In this document: positions 22,800 through 34,440 of the stretch, piece after piece
How the letters are laid out: the number at the start of each line of letters is the position of its first letter
Numbering within the stretch: position 1 is the stretch's first letter
Assembly (NCBI RefSeq): GCF_016086655.4
Contig: NC_052140.2
Span: 15,004,001 to 15,068,000, forward strand
Source: Lepeophtheirus salmonis
Lineage: Eukaryota > Arthropoda > Copepoda > Siphonostomatoida > Caligidae
Length of the DNA: 64,000 nucleotides
Reading direction: 5' to 3'
Notes under the pieces: generated by a model
What the model saw: the letters and a program-made list of their open reading frames with translations, nothing else
Told to the model about the DNA's origin: nothing
Database searches by the model: none
Position numbers and translations under genes: made by a program

Positions 22800-23150
22800 A
22801 TATATAGAAAGATGATGTAAAATGACCACCCTAGGCCTTAACTTTTGCAAAACGCTTCGTTACCCTCCATATTTAGTTTGCATAATTTATTTTAATATTA
22901 TGCCCAAAGATGTTTTATTATAAATCAAAAGGTTGTCTTTGATTACTCTGGAAAACTTTATTGGCCTTCTTTTTCATGTATTACTTACCTTTACTTGGTA
23001 AAGAACGAGGTAAACTGTAAATGTCCTATAAGGGCTTAATATTGTTCTGGCATCAAGATTTCACTTTCAAAACGGTATGGGAGGGCGTGCTATATTATTA
23101 AAACCTAACTTCTTGCTTTGTAAAGGTTTTGCAGATTGATAGTAGTAAAT
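22800..23150 (+). repeat. Diverged repeat, copy A
   Basis: Aligns in order with 23510-23830 (TTTTGCAAAACGC versus TTTGCCAAACGC, TAGTTTGCA, ACTTTATT, TCATGT, AGG(T/C)AAACTGT, ATGTCC(T/C)ATAAG). Its tail (ACTTTCAAAACGGTATGGGA) aligns with 24660-24770. Some translated words are shared (LVKNEVNCKCPIRA versus LVKKEANCSCPIRE), hinting at an old coding origin, but no family was recognised. Confidence 0.45.
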
Positions 23151-23509
23151 TTGTTTTCAAAAGTTCCAAAAAGATTTATTGATTTATACTTGTTTATTTA
23201 AAAGGGGCATTACAGGGGCTAATTTAGGTCTCTCATATTAAATGAAATCTTTAAACTATTGTTAACATTCTTGAATACTTCTACTTATCCCAGAAATATA
23301 AGTACAAATCCTATCATTGATCAAAAAATGCTAATTAAATATTATGCTCTATATATGTAGAAAAAATCTAAGATAATTAATCTTTTATTGATTTTTATTT
23401 AAATTTGTTTTTGTGTTAACTAACCACATATTATCTATGTACAATATGGTTTTTTAAACGGTGCCATAATCAATTTAAAATGATTCTAATCGGAAGAAGC
23501 CGCTAACAA

Positions 23510-23830
23510 AGCTACTTATAAATTATTTTGAAGACTATGCAGAATAAAATGATGGCTTTTGGCCATATACACTTTGCCAAACGCATTGTTATCACTTTGC
23601 ATGTAGTTTGCAGAGTGTTTTCTATGAATTTATCTCAAGATGTATTAATATGCAGGAGGTTGTTCTTGCTTCTGATGACAACTTTATTAGCCATTCTCTC
23701 AACTATCATTTACTTGAAGAAAATAACCAGAGGCTCATATTTGGTGAAGAAGGAGGCAAACTGTTCATGTCCCATAAGAGAGTGGTTCCTATGATGGGGG
23801 TCATAAGATGATTTCCGAAAAAGAAGAATA
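23510..23830 (+). repeat. Diverged repeat, copy B, with open frames
   Basis: Two overlapping frames (23528-23794 and 23608-23811). The second contains EVVLASDDNFISHSLNYHLL, which reads like real protein but has no recognised homologue. Related to copies A and C. Best seen as a fragment of an unidentified mobile element or multi-copy pseudogene. Confidence 0.4.
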
Positions 23831-24589
23831 TAATTTATATTGTGCCATCAAAACTTGAATAATGTTAATGAATGTAAATATTGTTTAAAAGTATCGTCTG
23901 GATCATTTTAAAAAGTACGTTCTACAAAATAGTGTTCCACATAATCGGAACTGGGTATGATCGGTAGTCTGACATGAAAGATGTGCTTATTCCACTTTCA
24001 TGTGACCAAATACTAAAAACAGATTTTTATTGTAAAACACTTTACAAATTCTGGATTTCCTTGACGAATGAGCACCCACGGCTGGCTAAAACAGCTTTAA
24101 TTTGACTAATATCAACTTAATTATGCAAAAATACCCTTCCCGTTTTAAACCAAAATCTAAAATAAATTCAAATTGCAGCTTGACGTGGACGGTATCTTCG
24201 ATTTGCTGTTTTCATAATTGAGCATAGAATATACCTACTTTGCTCAAAGTATAGTGCACATTTATAAAATTAAAACCTTGATTCGTTCATAAAACTATTT
24301 GCACATCCATAGTCTGTATTGTATTTGAATGTGATCCTCAATTTTGACTATATTTACTGCAAAAAAGAGAATTGATAGAATATAAATGTATCGGCGATTT
24401 TAAATTAAAATTATATTCTATTATTTCCTTGCTGTATTTCTTATTTTTTCAAAATATGTAGATCTATTTTTTTAATTTTTTATTAATATAGTAAAATGGC
24501 TAAAATTATTTGCCTCTTGCTGAACCTTTGAGTAATCTATTTGCAGAAATGCAATCCAATTTATATATTCATCCCTCAATGAGAGATGT

Positions 24590-24655
24590 AGGGGTTGCAC
24601 ATTATCTAGCCATATATTTTAAGGGTTGAACACAAAAAAGTTTGAGAACTACTGC
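24590..24655 (-). mobile_element. Possible hAT-type terminal sequence
   Basis: AAAAAAGTTTGAGAACTACT at about 24636 is the typical outward end of hAT non-autonomous elements (consensus near AAAGTTTGAGAACCACTG). The opposite end was not found within the neighbourhood, so this is a solo end. Confidence 0.3.
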
Positions 24656-24770
24656 CATTAAGTTTTTTTTTTTAACCCAACTACACTTTCAAAACAGTAT
24701 GAGAAAGCATGTAATCTATTAGAAGTTAATTTCTTGGTTGTTTAAGGCATTGCGGATTTATAACAGTACA
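24656..24770 (+). repeat. Diverged repeat, copy C (tail only)
   Basis: ACTTTCAAAACAGTATGAGA, TTATTAGAAGTTAATTTCTTG and GGCATTGCGGATTTATA align with the tail of copy A at about 23055-23150. Confidence 0.4.
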
Positions 24771-26484
24771 TTTGTCATCAAAAATTGGATATTTATATCT
24801 TTGAATTTTTTTACACCGCCTAGAGTAATGTGTTTGAGACGTATCATGGCTTTTTTCTTAATTTTTCAGCTTTCATATCACTTCTCACGTGCCTTTGAGG
24901 GAAAAATAAGATATGTATTTTGTTTATTGTGAAACAACAAATCTTTAATCAAGTGTAAATTCTAGTAATAGTAACAATATTTTTATTTACAAATAAGAGA
25001 ACGTTTAAAAATACCACCCTGTATTTTATTTTCTACTTTATTGAATAAGTTGACCACACGGACTGTCCATCCATGGTCTTCTTTGAATATGTCTTGAGTA
25101 TAACTTGTCCATGCAGCAATCAAAGATTTTGAAAATGCCTACATATATATATTTAAGCGTTTTCCATGACTCAGCACTAATGCAAATTCCCTTCATATTT
25201 TTTTATGCCCTTCCATGATTAACCAAAACATATTTTTTTTTAAGTCTTTATAATAATAATATTTAATATATATAGGCAATATGTAGTTAGATTGCCTTAA
25301 GAATCAAAGTAGATATATTTATTACCCAATAATAAAAATAATAATTGTATTATTCATTAATGAAACGCGCAGTTCAGAGGCATATTCTGACAGCTTTTGT
25401 AAATTTATGATGCTGCCTACAAAAATATGTATTCAAATTGTAGGTCATTAAATTAGTCCTATTGGGTGCCAGACAATCTGATAATTTCTTTAATTACCGT
25501 GTATAGTAATAATTTCTTTAAAATATTGATTTACAAAAATTTAGCAGTAATATGCATTTTAACACATTAGTAGAGGTTATTTTGTGTATAAAAGTTATTG
25601 GTTTGAGTCAATTTTACCGGTACATTATATTAAATTCCGCTTGAATAAGATTTATTGAGCAAAACCTGATGATTACTAGCAATTTATCGGTCTCAGAATT
25701 CTGACGTACAGTTCCGTCCCAAATCTTAAAAAGTGTCCAAATCGAACGCAATACCATTCCATAGAAAAATCGATTTTGACCATCTTGGATTATAAAAATA
25801 AGAATGACTTCACTTAGCTTTAAGTGAACAATAATTGCAAACTATTATAGTATATGAAAGATAATTAAAAATTGACATAATTAATCACCATTTACAAGTT
25901 CTATTATTAGGGTAGTTCTAATAAACAAATAATTTATAAACGCTAGATGGCTCTAATATCATAGGCTATGTCAAGAAACTACTAATAAGCAAACAATGAT
26001 AATCCTCATTTCAATTAGTCAGCTGGGGTGCTTAACTATAATATTGTAAAAATGATATCTGTTAGTGATGACTCTACAGGTTAGGATGTTTTTCAAAAAC
26101 CAAGAACAGGAACAGGACTGATTTTAAGTCCCATATTACGAACCAAATGACAGACATTTTATGGATGCGTCTCCAAATGGAATGCAAAAATAAATTTATA
26201 CTCTAGTTAGGTGTAAATCCATATTAATGTCAAACTATGTATTATTGTGAACTGAAGGAGTTTTACTAAACTACGTCATTTGGTAAATGAAGTTATTTGA
26301 CTATAATATTAGTCAAAAGAAGTACTAAATACTAGAGAGAGCTTTAAAATTTGTGCCCTTTTTCCAGGACTGATAACAGAAACATAATAGGACTTGGAAG
26401 GAAACCAATTTTAAGTCCCATATTAAAATCAATATAATCTAACATATTTACTTATCCCAATTAAGATTAACCTTAAGGTGCATA
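24771..26484. other. AT-rich spacer
   Basis: No gene recognised. Contains scattered A/T microsatellite-like runs. Confidence 0.4.
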
Positions 26485-27120
26485 TTTTTTGACATTGTAA
26501 AACTCACTTTACTGTGTATCCATTAAATATAACCTTATTATTTGTTGGTATTTCATAAGGCTTACCTGTTTTACATATTGTGGAAGAGAGAGCCTTTAAC
26601 TAAAAGTAGGTGTATTTTATTTTACTGCTGTCAAAACGCATAATACTTTGTTTTTATTCAATAACCTCTAATGATTTGTTCGTATTTTATGAGTTTCGCT
26701 TGTTTTACATATTGAAAAAGGTCTTAGTTTGTATTTTATGAGGCTCACCTGTTTTACATTTAGAAAATGGTTAGTCCTTAGATAAAAGCTGACATATATT
26801 ATTATGTTGATGTTAAAACGCTTAATACTGTGTCTCTATTCAATTAAATCTTATTATTTGTTCATATTTTATGAGGTTCACCTGTTTACAGAACGAAATT
26901 GGGTGAAGGTAGACATTTTTTATTTTGTGGTTGCTATAAGTTCGTACTTTATGAAGTTTACCTGTTTTAGATATGGAAAAATGGTTAGGATAAATTAAAA
27001 AGTAGACATTTTTGTTTTACCCTTGCTAGAACGAACTATACTGTGTCTATATTGAATGCTTCTTAATTATTTCTTCGTATTTATGAGTTTATCCTGTTTT
27101 ACATACATGTAGAGAAAAGT
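26485..27120. repeat. Tandem array of a ~133-bp unit with truncated units
   Basis: The anchor CCTGTTTTAC (or one-base variants) occurs at about 26565, 26698, 26748, 26881, 26961 and 27093. Intervals are therefore about 133, 50, 133, 80 and 132 bases. Units share TTATTTGTTCGTATTTTATG, a GTTCACCTGTTTTACATATT block, AAAATGGTTAG, GTAGACATTTTT, AAAACGCTTAATACTGTGTC and TATTCAATAAA. The 50- and 80-base intervals are partial units that together about equal one full unit. The open frame at 26804-26998 is a reading of this array. Confidence 0.75.
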
Positions 27121-27599
27121 GGGGGGGGAGGGAAAGTGATAAGGATCGCTTTTAAATACTATTGAATATTTCCTGTCATTCATCTCAATGCCATATATTG
27201 AGAAGGACGATGAAAGAATGCGCATCTTTTTAGCATTTGGGTACCCCTAACACACAAAAAAATGATAATTTTTGATAAAAGGAATTAATTAATAAGAATA
27301 AAGAATAGTTAGTAAATCTTTACAAAGGTATAGGTAGATTTACCTAAATATTGTATTCGGATAAAAAAACCTGAATAGTTGTTCCTATTTAGGTAAAATA
27401 ATGAATGTCATTTTGAAAATAAAATAATAAAAAAAAAACGAATAATATTTTTTACTACCTTTGATAGCAATTATTACATTTATATAATACATATATATTA
27501 TGTAGTAAGTATATGTAAGCTGTAGAAGAGGTTAATCTTTGTAGTATATTTATTTATACCTATGAATGAACATAATAGTGTTGTTGGATTCGAGTTATA

Positions 27600-27900
27600 A
27601 GTATTGAGTTTTTTTCATTTATTTGATATTTTCTATTGGCTTGTAGTAGCATTTAAATTACAATTAATCTCCTTTATTTTTAACTACGATGTATTTTTAC
27701 TCCACCAAACGACAGCTGACACAAAAATAAACAAGTTTTGTTTATTTCATGTAGATCTAAGTGTAGAAATATCCGAGCAAAAAAAAAAAAGGCAACGCTT
27801 ATACAATTTCCTATGCACCGGTGTCAGTTCTGAGAAGGCTGCAGATACCCTGGGTATATCCATCCGGAATGTCTACAAAATCAAGAAGTAAATTCGGGCC
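27600..27900 (+). pseudogene. IS630/Tc1-type transposase HTH remnant
   Basis: The frame ending at 27891 contains KKKRQRLYNFLCTGVSSEKA, then DTLGISIRNVYKIKK, a helix-turn-helix of the kind at the N-terminus of IS630/Tc1-type transposases (G-S--KAA--LGIS--TVY-IKK). The non-coding leader (AAATAAACAAGTTTTGTTTA at about 27725) is shared with the element at 41711-42373, so both are one family. A decayed copy of that element's left end (GGCTTGTAGTAGCATTTAA) lies near 27638. Nothing after 27900 is readable as transposase. The right end was not found. Confidence 0.6.
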
Positions 27901-28084
27901 ATGTACCTCACATACGACCAATCAGTTATAAAACTTCTAGCATGCTTCTATTCAGCTCTTCTCCAGCCCTGTCCTCAAAGCTTTAGCTTTTTCAGTTTAA
28001 CGTATTTGGAGAAAAAGGCACCTCTTAGGTAAGCCTTCTTGGTACAAAACAAAAATAAACAATAGATTAACATTGTAGCTGTGT

Positions 28085-28260
28085 CAATTTCTAATGAAAG
28101 AATAGATTAGCTGGCATGACATTGCATTAAATTAGCAGTTGCGATATGAAGGAAATAAACACAAGACCCACTCTGTATCAACCAAGGATATTATCAGGAA
28201 TCACTTCATTATTAATCCTCAAGTCTACTCGGACTCCAACAGGGGTTTATAACTCCCAAC
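28085..28260 (+). repeat. Dispersed repeat, AGCTGGCATGAC...TTAGCAGTTG family
   Basis: TTAGCTGGCATGACATTGCA and TTAAATTAGCAGTTGCGATA, then AATCCTCAAGTCTACTCGGA, parallel the blocks at 18420, 38140 and 46230. The 69-codon frame at 28146-28355 reads through it and is not taken as a gene. Confidence 0.35.
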
Positions 28261-30569
28261 ATATCAACATTTTTACTCAGCGTCATTCACGAGCACACAT
28301 ACACTTGTGGGGACATTCTTACTTATATTTTTTCACCTCAATAATGAAAGAATAATTGCCCCACCAAAGAAATTCGTACGCTAGAAGTGTTTAGGATTTA
28401 TAAACCTAAATATAACTCTTTGAACATACAACATATCAATTATTTATAATTCCCTTAGGCCATATTTCCTTGGAACGTTCCTGTACGTGGATTACCATTG
28501 ACTTTTGAGGATATAAGTCCCCCATGCAAATTAGAAGTTATGAGCTATATTCATAGAGCATCCTGATGAAGAGTCGACTTGATATGTGTCAGTATGAGGG
28601 TTGCAACCAGAGCTGAGCAAGGCCCAATCAAGAGTGGACTCTGTACTTCTGCATCAGTACGGAATCAAGAAATGCTACAGATACGGCACTGTCTGAAAAA
28701 AATGATACGTATTTAATCAATTTTTTTTTTTTTAGAAACATTGTATCCCAGTTTATTTAATTCATTCATGACTGGACCTTAGGGGTGGGGAGTACATTGA
28801 AGAGTACTTAAAACAAAGAAAAGAAAAAGTATCCTCTGTTCATATCATCGAAGCGACTGGTACACGCTAGTTTTAAAAAAAGTCCAAAATTTCTTTACAT
28901 TACTTTAATTATCATCAATTTATAATTTTATTTATAAGAAAATAACGCAAAAAAAAAAAAAAGATTTGTATTTTTTATACTTGTTTTTAAAGGTATTTTT
29001 GAATATTTATTAGTAAAATATCTTTTGGTATAATGGTACGGAGGTACATATACAATTTGATTCTCTATACGTTATGGACCTCCGACTCCGCCTCATCGAT
29101 TATTATAATGGAGTGTACATATTAGAGATATAGTAAAAAAAGTGAATACATGTTTCCATTTCCCTTTTCCTCCGATATCAATACTTTTTCTCCGATCTTT
29201 CCATAGATTTACTGGTAAAGAGGGAGTGCGTTGAGACTATATATCGACCATTGATCGTTAAAATAATAAAATTAGAATTAATTATTGTTGGATTCTAATT
29301 ATAACTATGGAGTTTTGGGCCAGTTTGAGTTATTGAATATTGAATGCAGTTGAGTTCTACTAAATTAATCAGGGAATCGAAAATATTTTTTCACTGAATT
29401 GATAAAATCTAACTTCAACAATTACGTCATTTGAACTACCTCAATAAGGCACTAAAGTGCTATGAAACAAATAATGTTGGTATTTCAAAAATACATATAT
29501 CTAAAGTAATCACGTGTCATTAGCTTGACTTCAGTAGATTCAATGACCAAAACCGTTATATTTTAATTGCTTACTTTCTTGAAAAAGTGTATTTTATATA
29601 TATAAATTGGGTTGTCATGCTTGGCACACAGGGCGTACTCTGGATACATCTTATCTACAACAGCATATTATGTCTAAATAAAAATGAGTGTTGTATTTTT
29701 TGTTTTGCTGTAAGATAAATGGGGAAAACTAAGCCCGAATTAAACACAAAAAAAAATATTTACTAAAAATATGAGTAGAAGAATAATAAGGAACATACAG
29801 AGGTGGCCATACTTGTTCAGTTTTTAAAAGTTTATTTGGACCTTCTGTCAAAAAAAAAAAAAAAAAAAAAGGTTTTGTGGAAAAAGATGATCCAAAATCA
29901 AATATTAGCGGAAACAAAAGTTGCTTGAAATATTCCCCACAATTGGTAGCTTTTTCAATAAAGTTAATTTTATCCTCTAACAGCCTTTAGGAAGATATAC
30001 GGATCTACTAAAGGGTTACTCATGAGATTTATATTTCATCACCCTTTTATTATTAATTGAAAAAAAATTATTATTTTAAAAGTAAATTTAGATGGTTATG
30101 TATTAGAAAAAATTGGCAAATTATTATTGACCAGGTTACTATTTACGCAGTCAAGTATTGCTTTGCTTAATTCCGGGTTGATTGATTTGCTTATCTATCA
30201 CTTGATCTTGCCGAACGGAACTGTGACACATATATACACAATTCACAAATACAACCTTAACTAATTGAGGACATTCTTTCTTCGTTATTTTCGAAAAGCC
30301 AGATCAGTGTAAAGATGGAACGCCTAATAGGAAAATAGCTACAGAGTAAAATCTACTGAAAACTAGAGGGCATACTAAGATTTGGCAAATACTTAAAGTA
30401 AACATACAAGAAAATACGGAGTATCACTATAAAAAAATATGATAATCTAAAAGAACCATAAATTGACGAGAATAAAACCTTTATTTATACCAAAACCTTG
30501 ACAAAAATGTTTTCTATATTTATATTAATATACTGAAAATTGTCTGACAATATATATAAATATATGAAA
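28261..30569. other. AT-rich spacer
   Basis: No gene recognised. 29283 has ATTGTTGGATTCTAATTATA, a weak copy of the GTGTTGGATTC family discussed at 61511. Long poly-A at 29850 is unaccompanied by a recognisable retrogene. Confidence 0.35.
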
Positions 30570-30910
30570 AACAGTGAGAAGGTGCATTGCATATTGTGCT
30601 CCCTGATGTATATCATATACCTATTAATTATCAAGAAAAAAAAAGAGTATACTATACAAGAAGAAGCACTGGTTCTAATGAATTAAATATCAAAAGCGTT
30701 TAGTTCAACTCATATAAAAAAAAAAAAGAAAAAGAGTGAAGTACTTTTTATATACTGGCTTATCAAATAATTTTTTTTTCAGGAGAGAACGTCCAAGTAT
30801 TGTGTGAGTTACACCGTGTGAGTGTGTTTATGAAAATAGGGAGTAATAAGAAGGATTTGTTGAAGAGTTTTCTTCTACATTAATAAAGCAAAATTTGTAT
30901 TTTGGTCGAG
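30570..30910. repeat. Dispersed repeat, AATAAAGCAAA family, copy 2 (partial)
   Basis: Shares GTGCTCCCTGATGTATAT with 59151-59170, and GAGTAATAAGAAGGATTTGT with 59490. The block TTCTTCTACATTAATAAAGC joins the family's end directly to its beginning, suggesting head-to-tail arrangement. Confidence 0.5.
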
Positions 30911-33000
30911 ACCTAATAACTTTAGACAATGCCAGGGATTAATACATTAATAAGAAAAAAGCTCACGTCAAAAGATTTATGAAACCCCCTAGAAAAATCA
31001 CTAAAACATCGAAGACTAAAAATACTTTGCTCATCGTATCAACTTCTACTTATTTAGATCTGCTACTTAGAGAGCTACAGTTGATATTTATAACTAAAAA
31101 TAAAAAAATTCAAAACTTAACTTAGTTAATATATAAGTTAGCATAATTTGGCTTTAAACATACGAAATATGTTGCCCATAAACAAAAAACAAAAAAAGGT
31201 CAAGTGATTTTTCTTAAAACTAAGTGTGAAGGGCTCAATTAATATTGACCAAATTATTCTAATGAACTCTTTGGAGAAGCTACAAAATGCTCTGAATATA
31301 GCCACAATTGATCGCCACAATTAATCATTGATAGATTTAATTTATAACAGGGGATATTGAGGCAATATAAGTGCCTCTAATCAAATAAAGTTCGAAACTA
31401 TAGGAAAGTTATTTAGTGTCTAAAATGAATCTCACAATTTTATATATTATGACAATAATTTGGCTTAAATATGCCTAAGAAACATTCTGTTGCATGTAGA
31501 TTTATACTAAATAATAAAATAAACTTTGTATTTTTCTCATTTACTTGACTTTTGTTCTACATCGTTTTTATGTTGATGCAACACATATAAAGATTACTCA
31601 ATAGTAATGAAAATCAAACAACTTGAGATAAAATTAGTCAATGAATATTTGATCATTTGATCGAGTTTAAGAATAGTCAATATTTTAAATTGTGTAATTT
31701 TCCAAAAATTGTGGACATTAGTAAAGATTAGTTTATTTTGAGTTTGAATAATATTGAAGTCCAACACTATTTTATAAGTTTATAAATTTTCAAAGAAAAA
31801 GTCATAACTCTTCATATTATTGTAATGTTAGAATTAAATCATACATAGTTAAATAATACGTATGTTTAATATAAAATTATTATGATTTTTTTTTTAAATT
31901 AGCTGATTTGACAAATTTTGATTACAAAAAAATAAAAAAACTCTTCATAAAATTCATTATAAAAGTATAAAATCTTTACGTCATCATATATATACCTATA
32001 TTTCACATATCAACATCTGTAGTACATGATTTCTCAACTTCTCCTTCAAAATAGAAACCTAACGTTATATAGAGGAGTGTAATTTTGTATTTAAGTCTGG
32101 CTTACTTTGTATGCATTAAATCACATTCTTACTTATTTATGTATATATGTGTGGTATGTCAAGATAAAAAGTCTTGAAAAAAAATTAAGAAATGGAGAGA
32201 AGTTCAAATTATTTTTGTACTTCAAGCCTATATTTCATAGACAAATTTGTGGCTTTGTATTCAAAAATGTATGATAAGTTAAGATACTAAATAATTTTAG
32301 CTATAAAACTTTTATTTTATTTCAGAGACGTTGATATTATTTAATACTTATATGTAGTACGTTAACATAAAAACAATGTAGAAAAGGAAAAAAATCCCAA
32401 TTATTGTATAAATTCCACCCCAATCTTTCATATACATATTTGAGATAATGATATCCTTATTATTCAAATTTGTTGGATGCATTCAGGTACCCAAGAACTT
32501 CCACTATAGCTCAAAAATTGTATCCATTTTAAGAGGTTTTTATTCGTGCAGATATGGGCCCTTCTGATGAGATCAATCAATTTCTGATTCCCTTATTGTC
32601 ACAATCAATTTTGTCTAGCTTAAGTGCAATTTGGGATGCACTCAAAGGGTACTAACAATATTTTTTGATATAAATTGGTCGTCGAAAAATACAATTTGTT
32701 ATTCACATTTCTAAAAATCTTTGTTGCATGTTTTAGTGTTGACGGGTAAGATATGTATATCTACCTTATTATATATAAGTTGTTTTAGGATATTTGGAAG
32801 CGATATTTGTGTGTTATTATTGTAATAATTAGTTTTAAGGTGCTCTATTTGGAAATTAATTCATAGCTATTATGTTAATCAATATTTTTACATAATGCAA
32901 ATTTATATTTGATTTATTTTGTATTTAGTTGACAAATAATGAAAATAAAAAGGTCTATTCCAAAGAATAAACAAAAGTTTTTATATCTATTTGGAGAAGC
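30911..33000. other. AT-rich spacer
   Basis: No gene recognised. 31545-31600 contains TTGTTCTACATCGTTTTTAT followed by GTTGATGCAACACATATA, a short repeat also found near 52785 and 59905. Confidence 0.4.
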
Positions 33001-33193
33001 TTAAATAGTTGCTCTTTCCCAACGGACGTGTCCTCTTTCGTTGTACTTCTGAGCCTGAACAATTTTTTTAGATAATAATAAACAAAAATATATATGTATC
33101 GTCACTTACCTGTTCAGCAAATGTTATACATATAGAAAAACGATAAATGATATTGAGATATCCAATAAAAAAAAGTAATAAATAGACAACATA
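33001..33193 (-). CDS. Possible small spliced gene, single-pass membrane protein of about 45 residues
   Basis: On the minus strand, exon 1 (33193 to 33110) ends in a strong donor CAG/GTAAGTGAC. A 55-base intron (33109-33055) ends TTGTTCAG, and exon 2 (33054 to 33001) continues in frame to a TAA. The product starts MLSILLLFFIGYLNIIYRFS, a hydrophobic segment, and ends with a basic tail QKYNERGHVRWERATI. Exon 2 has clearly higher GC than its surroundings. An upstream in-frame ATG at 33232 would add 13 residues (MIVLFVRNLWPKI). AATAAA occurs downstream on the minus strand near 32915. The protein was not recognised. Alternatively exon 1 is really an internal exon of a larger gene, or the pairing is fortuitous. 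Confidence 0.3.
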
Positions 33194-33479
33194 ATCTTGG
33201 GCCATAAATTCCTTACAAATAAAACAATCATAGTTACATATAATTAGTGTTGTTATGTTTTCTGTACTTTATGTAGTCAAAAACAAAAGCAAATTGGCGT
33301 GTAGACGAGACCCGAGGTTAGTTTGTACCCAATACAACTTTGTTTGGCTAAAAATATGGGGTCCTATATTTTTCTTTTTAACTTTTTTTTTGTCTTTTCC
33401 TTTTTCATTTCAGTCCACATAAAAATGTGGAGTTCATCCGGATTTTGATCAAGCCTGAATATGTAATCTACTTTGTGGC

Positions 33480-33703
33480 GATTTAGTCCTTATTTATTAG
33501 GTTTAGTCTAATCCATTCTTAAGATCAATCCTATCCGTTCTTGGGACCGCTCCTTCTGACTCTCAGTATTAGAACTGATTAATAAAAGAAATACAGTTTA
33601 GTGACGTAATCAAAGATATGCATGACTGAACTTGAGCGAACTGAGACTGAACTAGGGGGACTGCAGTATTCAGTTCTCAATAAGGAACGATACAACACTA
33701 AAT
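33480..33703. repeat. TGTCGGTCC-family copy, partial
   Basis: AGTCCTTATTTATTAGG near the left and GAACGATACAACACTAAA at the right echo the ends of 12821-13212, with diverged internal words (GACCGCTCC, CTCAGTATTAGAACTG). It supplies the 5' part of the open frame 33622-33888. Confidence 0.45.
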
Positions 33704-33734
33704 CTACTTATGATGGAATAATTTGGAACATTAT

Positions 33735-33812
33735 TAATCACGTGCATGGGCTTGGGTCCTTAGGTCAGGATGAGGGGGAGCTGAAGAGGCTGCTTCAGTA
33801 TCCCTATTGCAG
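33735..33812 (+). other. Possible exon ahead of a GTGAGT donor
   Basis: GC-richer than the flanks and reads HVHGLGSLGQDEGELKRLLQ followed by YPYCR. It ends at CAGG/GTGAGTAG, a good donor match. A candidate acceptor (CCTTAG) lies at about 33763. No family recognised and no partner exon identified. It may be part of the adjacent repeat. Confidence 0.18.
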
Positions 33813-33997
33813 GGTGAGTAGTTTCATTGCAGTTTACAACATCATTCAAACTATAAATGACCGAATTACTTCGTATCTCTTTCGATAGGTTTATTTTGAC
33901 CTCTGTGTTTCTTTGAAGTGATTCACTTGCTTCCATCGTCTGTCAATATATTTTTATGAACTTTGTTTCATTTTTATTCTTCTTTTTTTTCGACAGG

Positions 33998-34440
33998 GTT
34001 GAGCTACAAATCGGGGACTGTTAATGTAATGTTAATTTTGTAATTAGTATAAGAAGGTTTAGTAATTTCTTTTTGACATTATGATACAGCCATTCTTTTT
34101 GCATATAAAACTATTATCAACTTTTCGTCATCTCGTCATCATGAGTGAGCAAAAATTCAAAAAGCAGCGCAACTCGGACCTCCTAGATGCTAAAGTTGAA
34201 AAGGCGAGGATTATGAACATTTTGAAGTTCTCAAGGAGCCTGATGTTCAAGGTGGACAAAATGAAGAAGACTGATGGAGAAGACTTCTACAGGAAAGCAA
34301 AAAGTGGAGAGCGGAATTTAAATAGGGATCCCGAGTTCCTGTTAGACTTTGAGAAGAAAGTCAAGGGTGACCTCACCGTCTTCTTTGTGTCTGATAGGAT
34401 TATCCGGAGGACCATGAAGAACGATTACGGATTTTCCTAA
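33998..34440 (+). pseudogene. IS630/Tc1-type transposase N-terminal half
   Basis: The leader (from about 33998) matches the left part of the 7578-7941 derivative. The family start is best placed at 34141 (MSEQKFKKQRNSD) rather than the earlier ATG at 34081, because similarity to the derivative upstream of 34141 is non-coding. Residues 10-60 carry the first DNA-binding region (VEKARIMNILKFSRSLMFKV, then KTDGEDFYRKAKSGERN). Residues 65-99 give FEKKVKGDLTVFFVSDRIIR and RTMKNDYGFS before the stop. A few more family-like residues (YTNIPRNV) follow the stop. The catalytic domain is absent here but resembles that at 5695-6320. Confidence 0.65.

Noticed and set aside
26565..27100. CRISPR-like regularly spaced repeats
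   Set aside because: Units are ~133 bp, diverged and without unique spacers in an evident eukaryotic context, so this is a tandem satellite.
29700..29920. Poly-A run at 29850 as the tail of a retrogene
   Set aside because: Sequence on both sides shows no coding similarity or target duplication.
34081..34140. Upstream ATG as the start of the 34-kb transposase frame
   Set aside because: This stretch matches the non-coding leader in the 7.6-kb derivative, and the family-like start is MSEQ at 34141.
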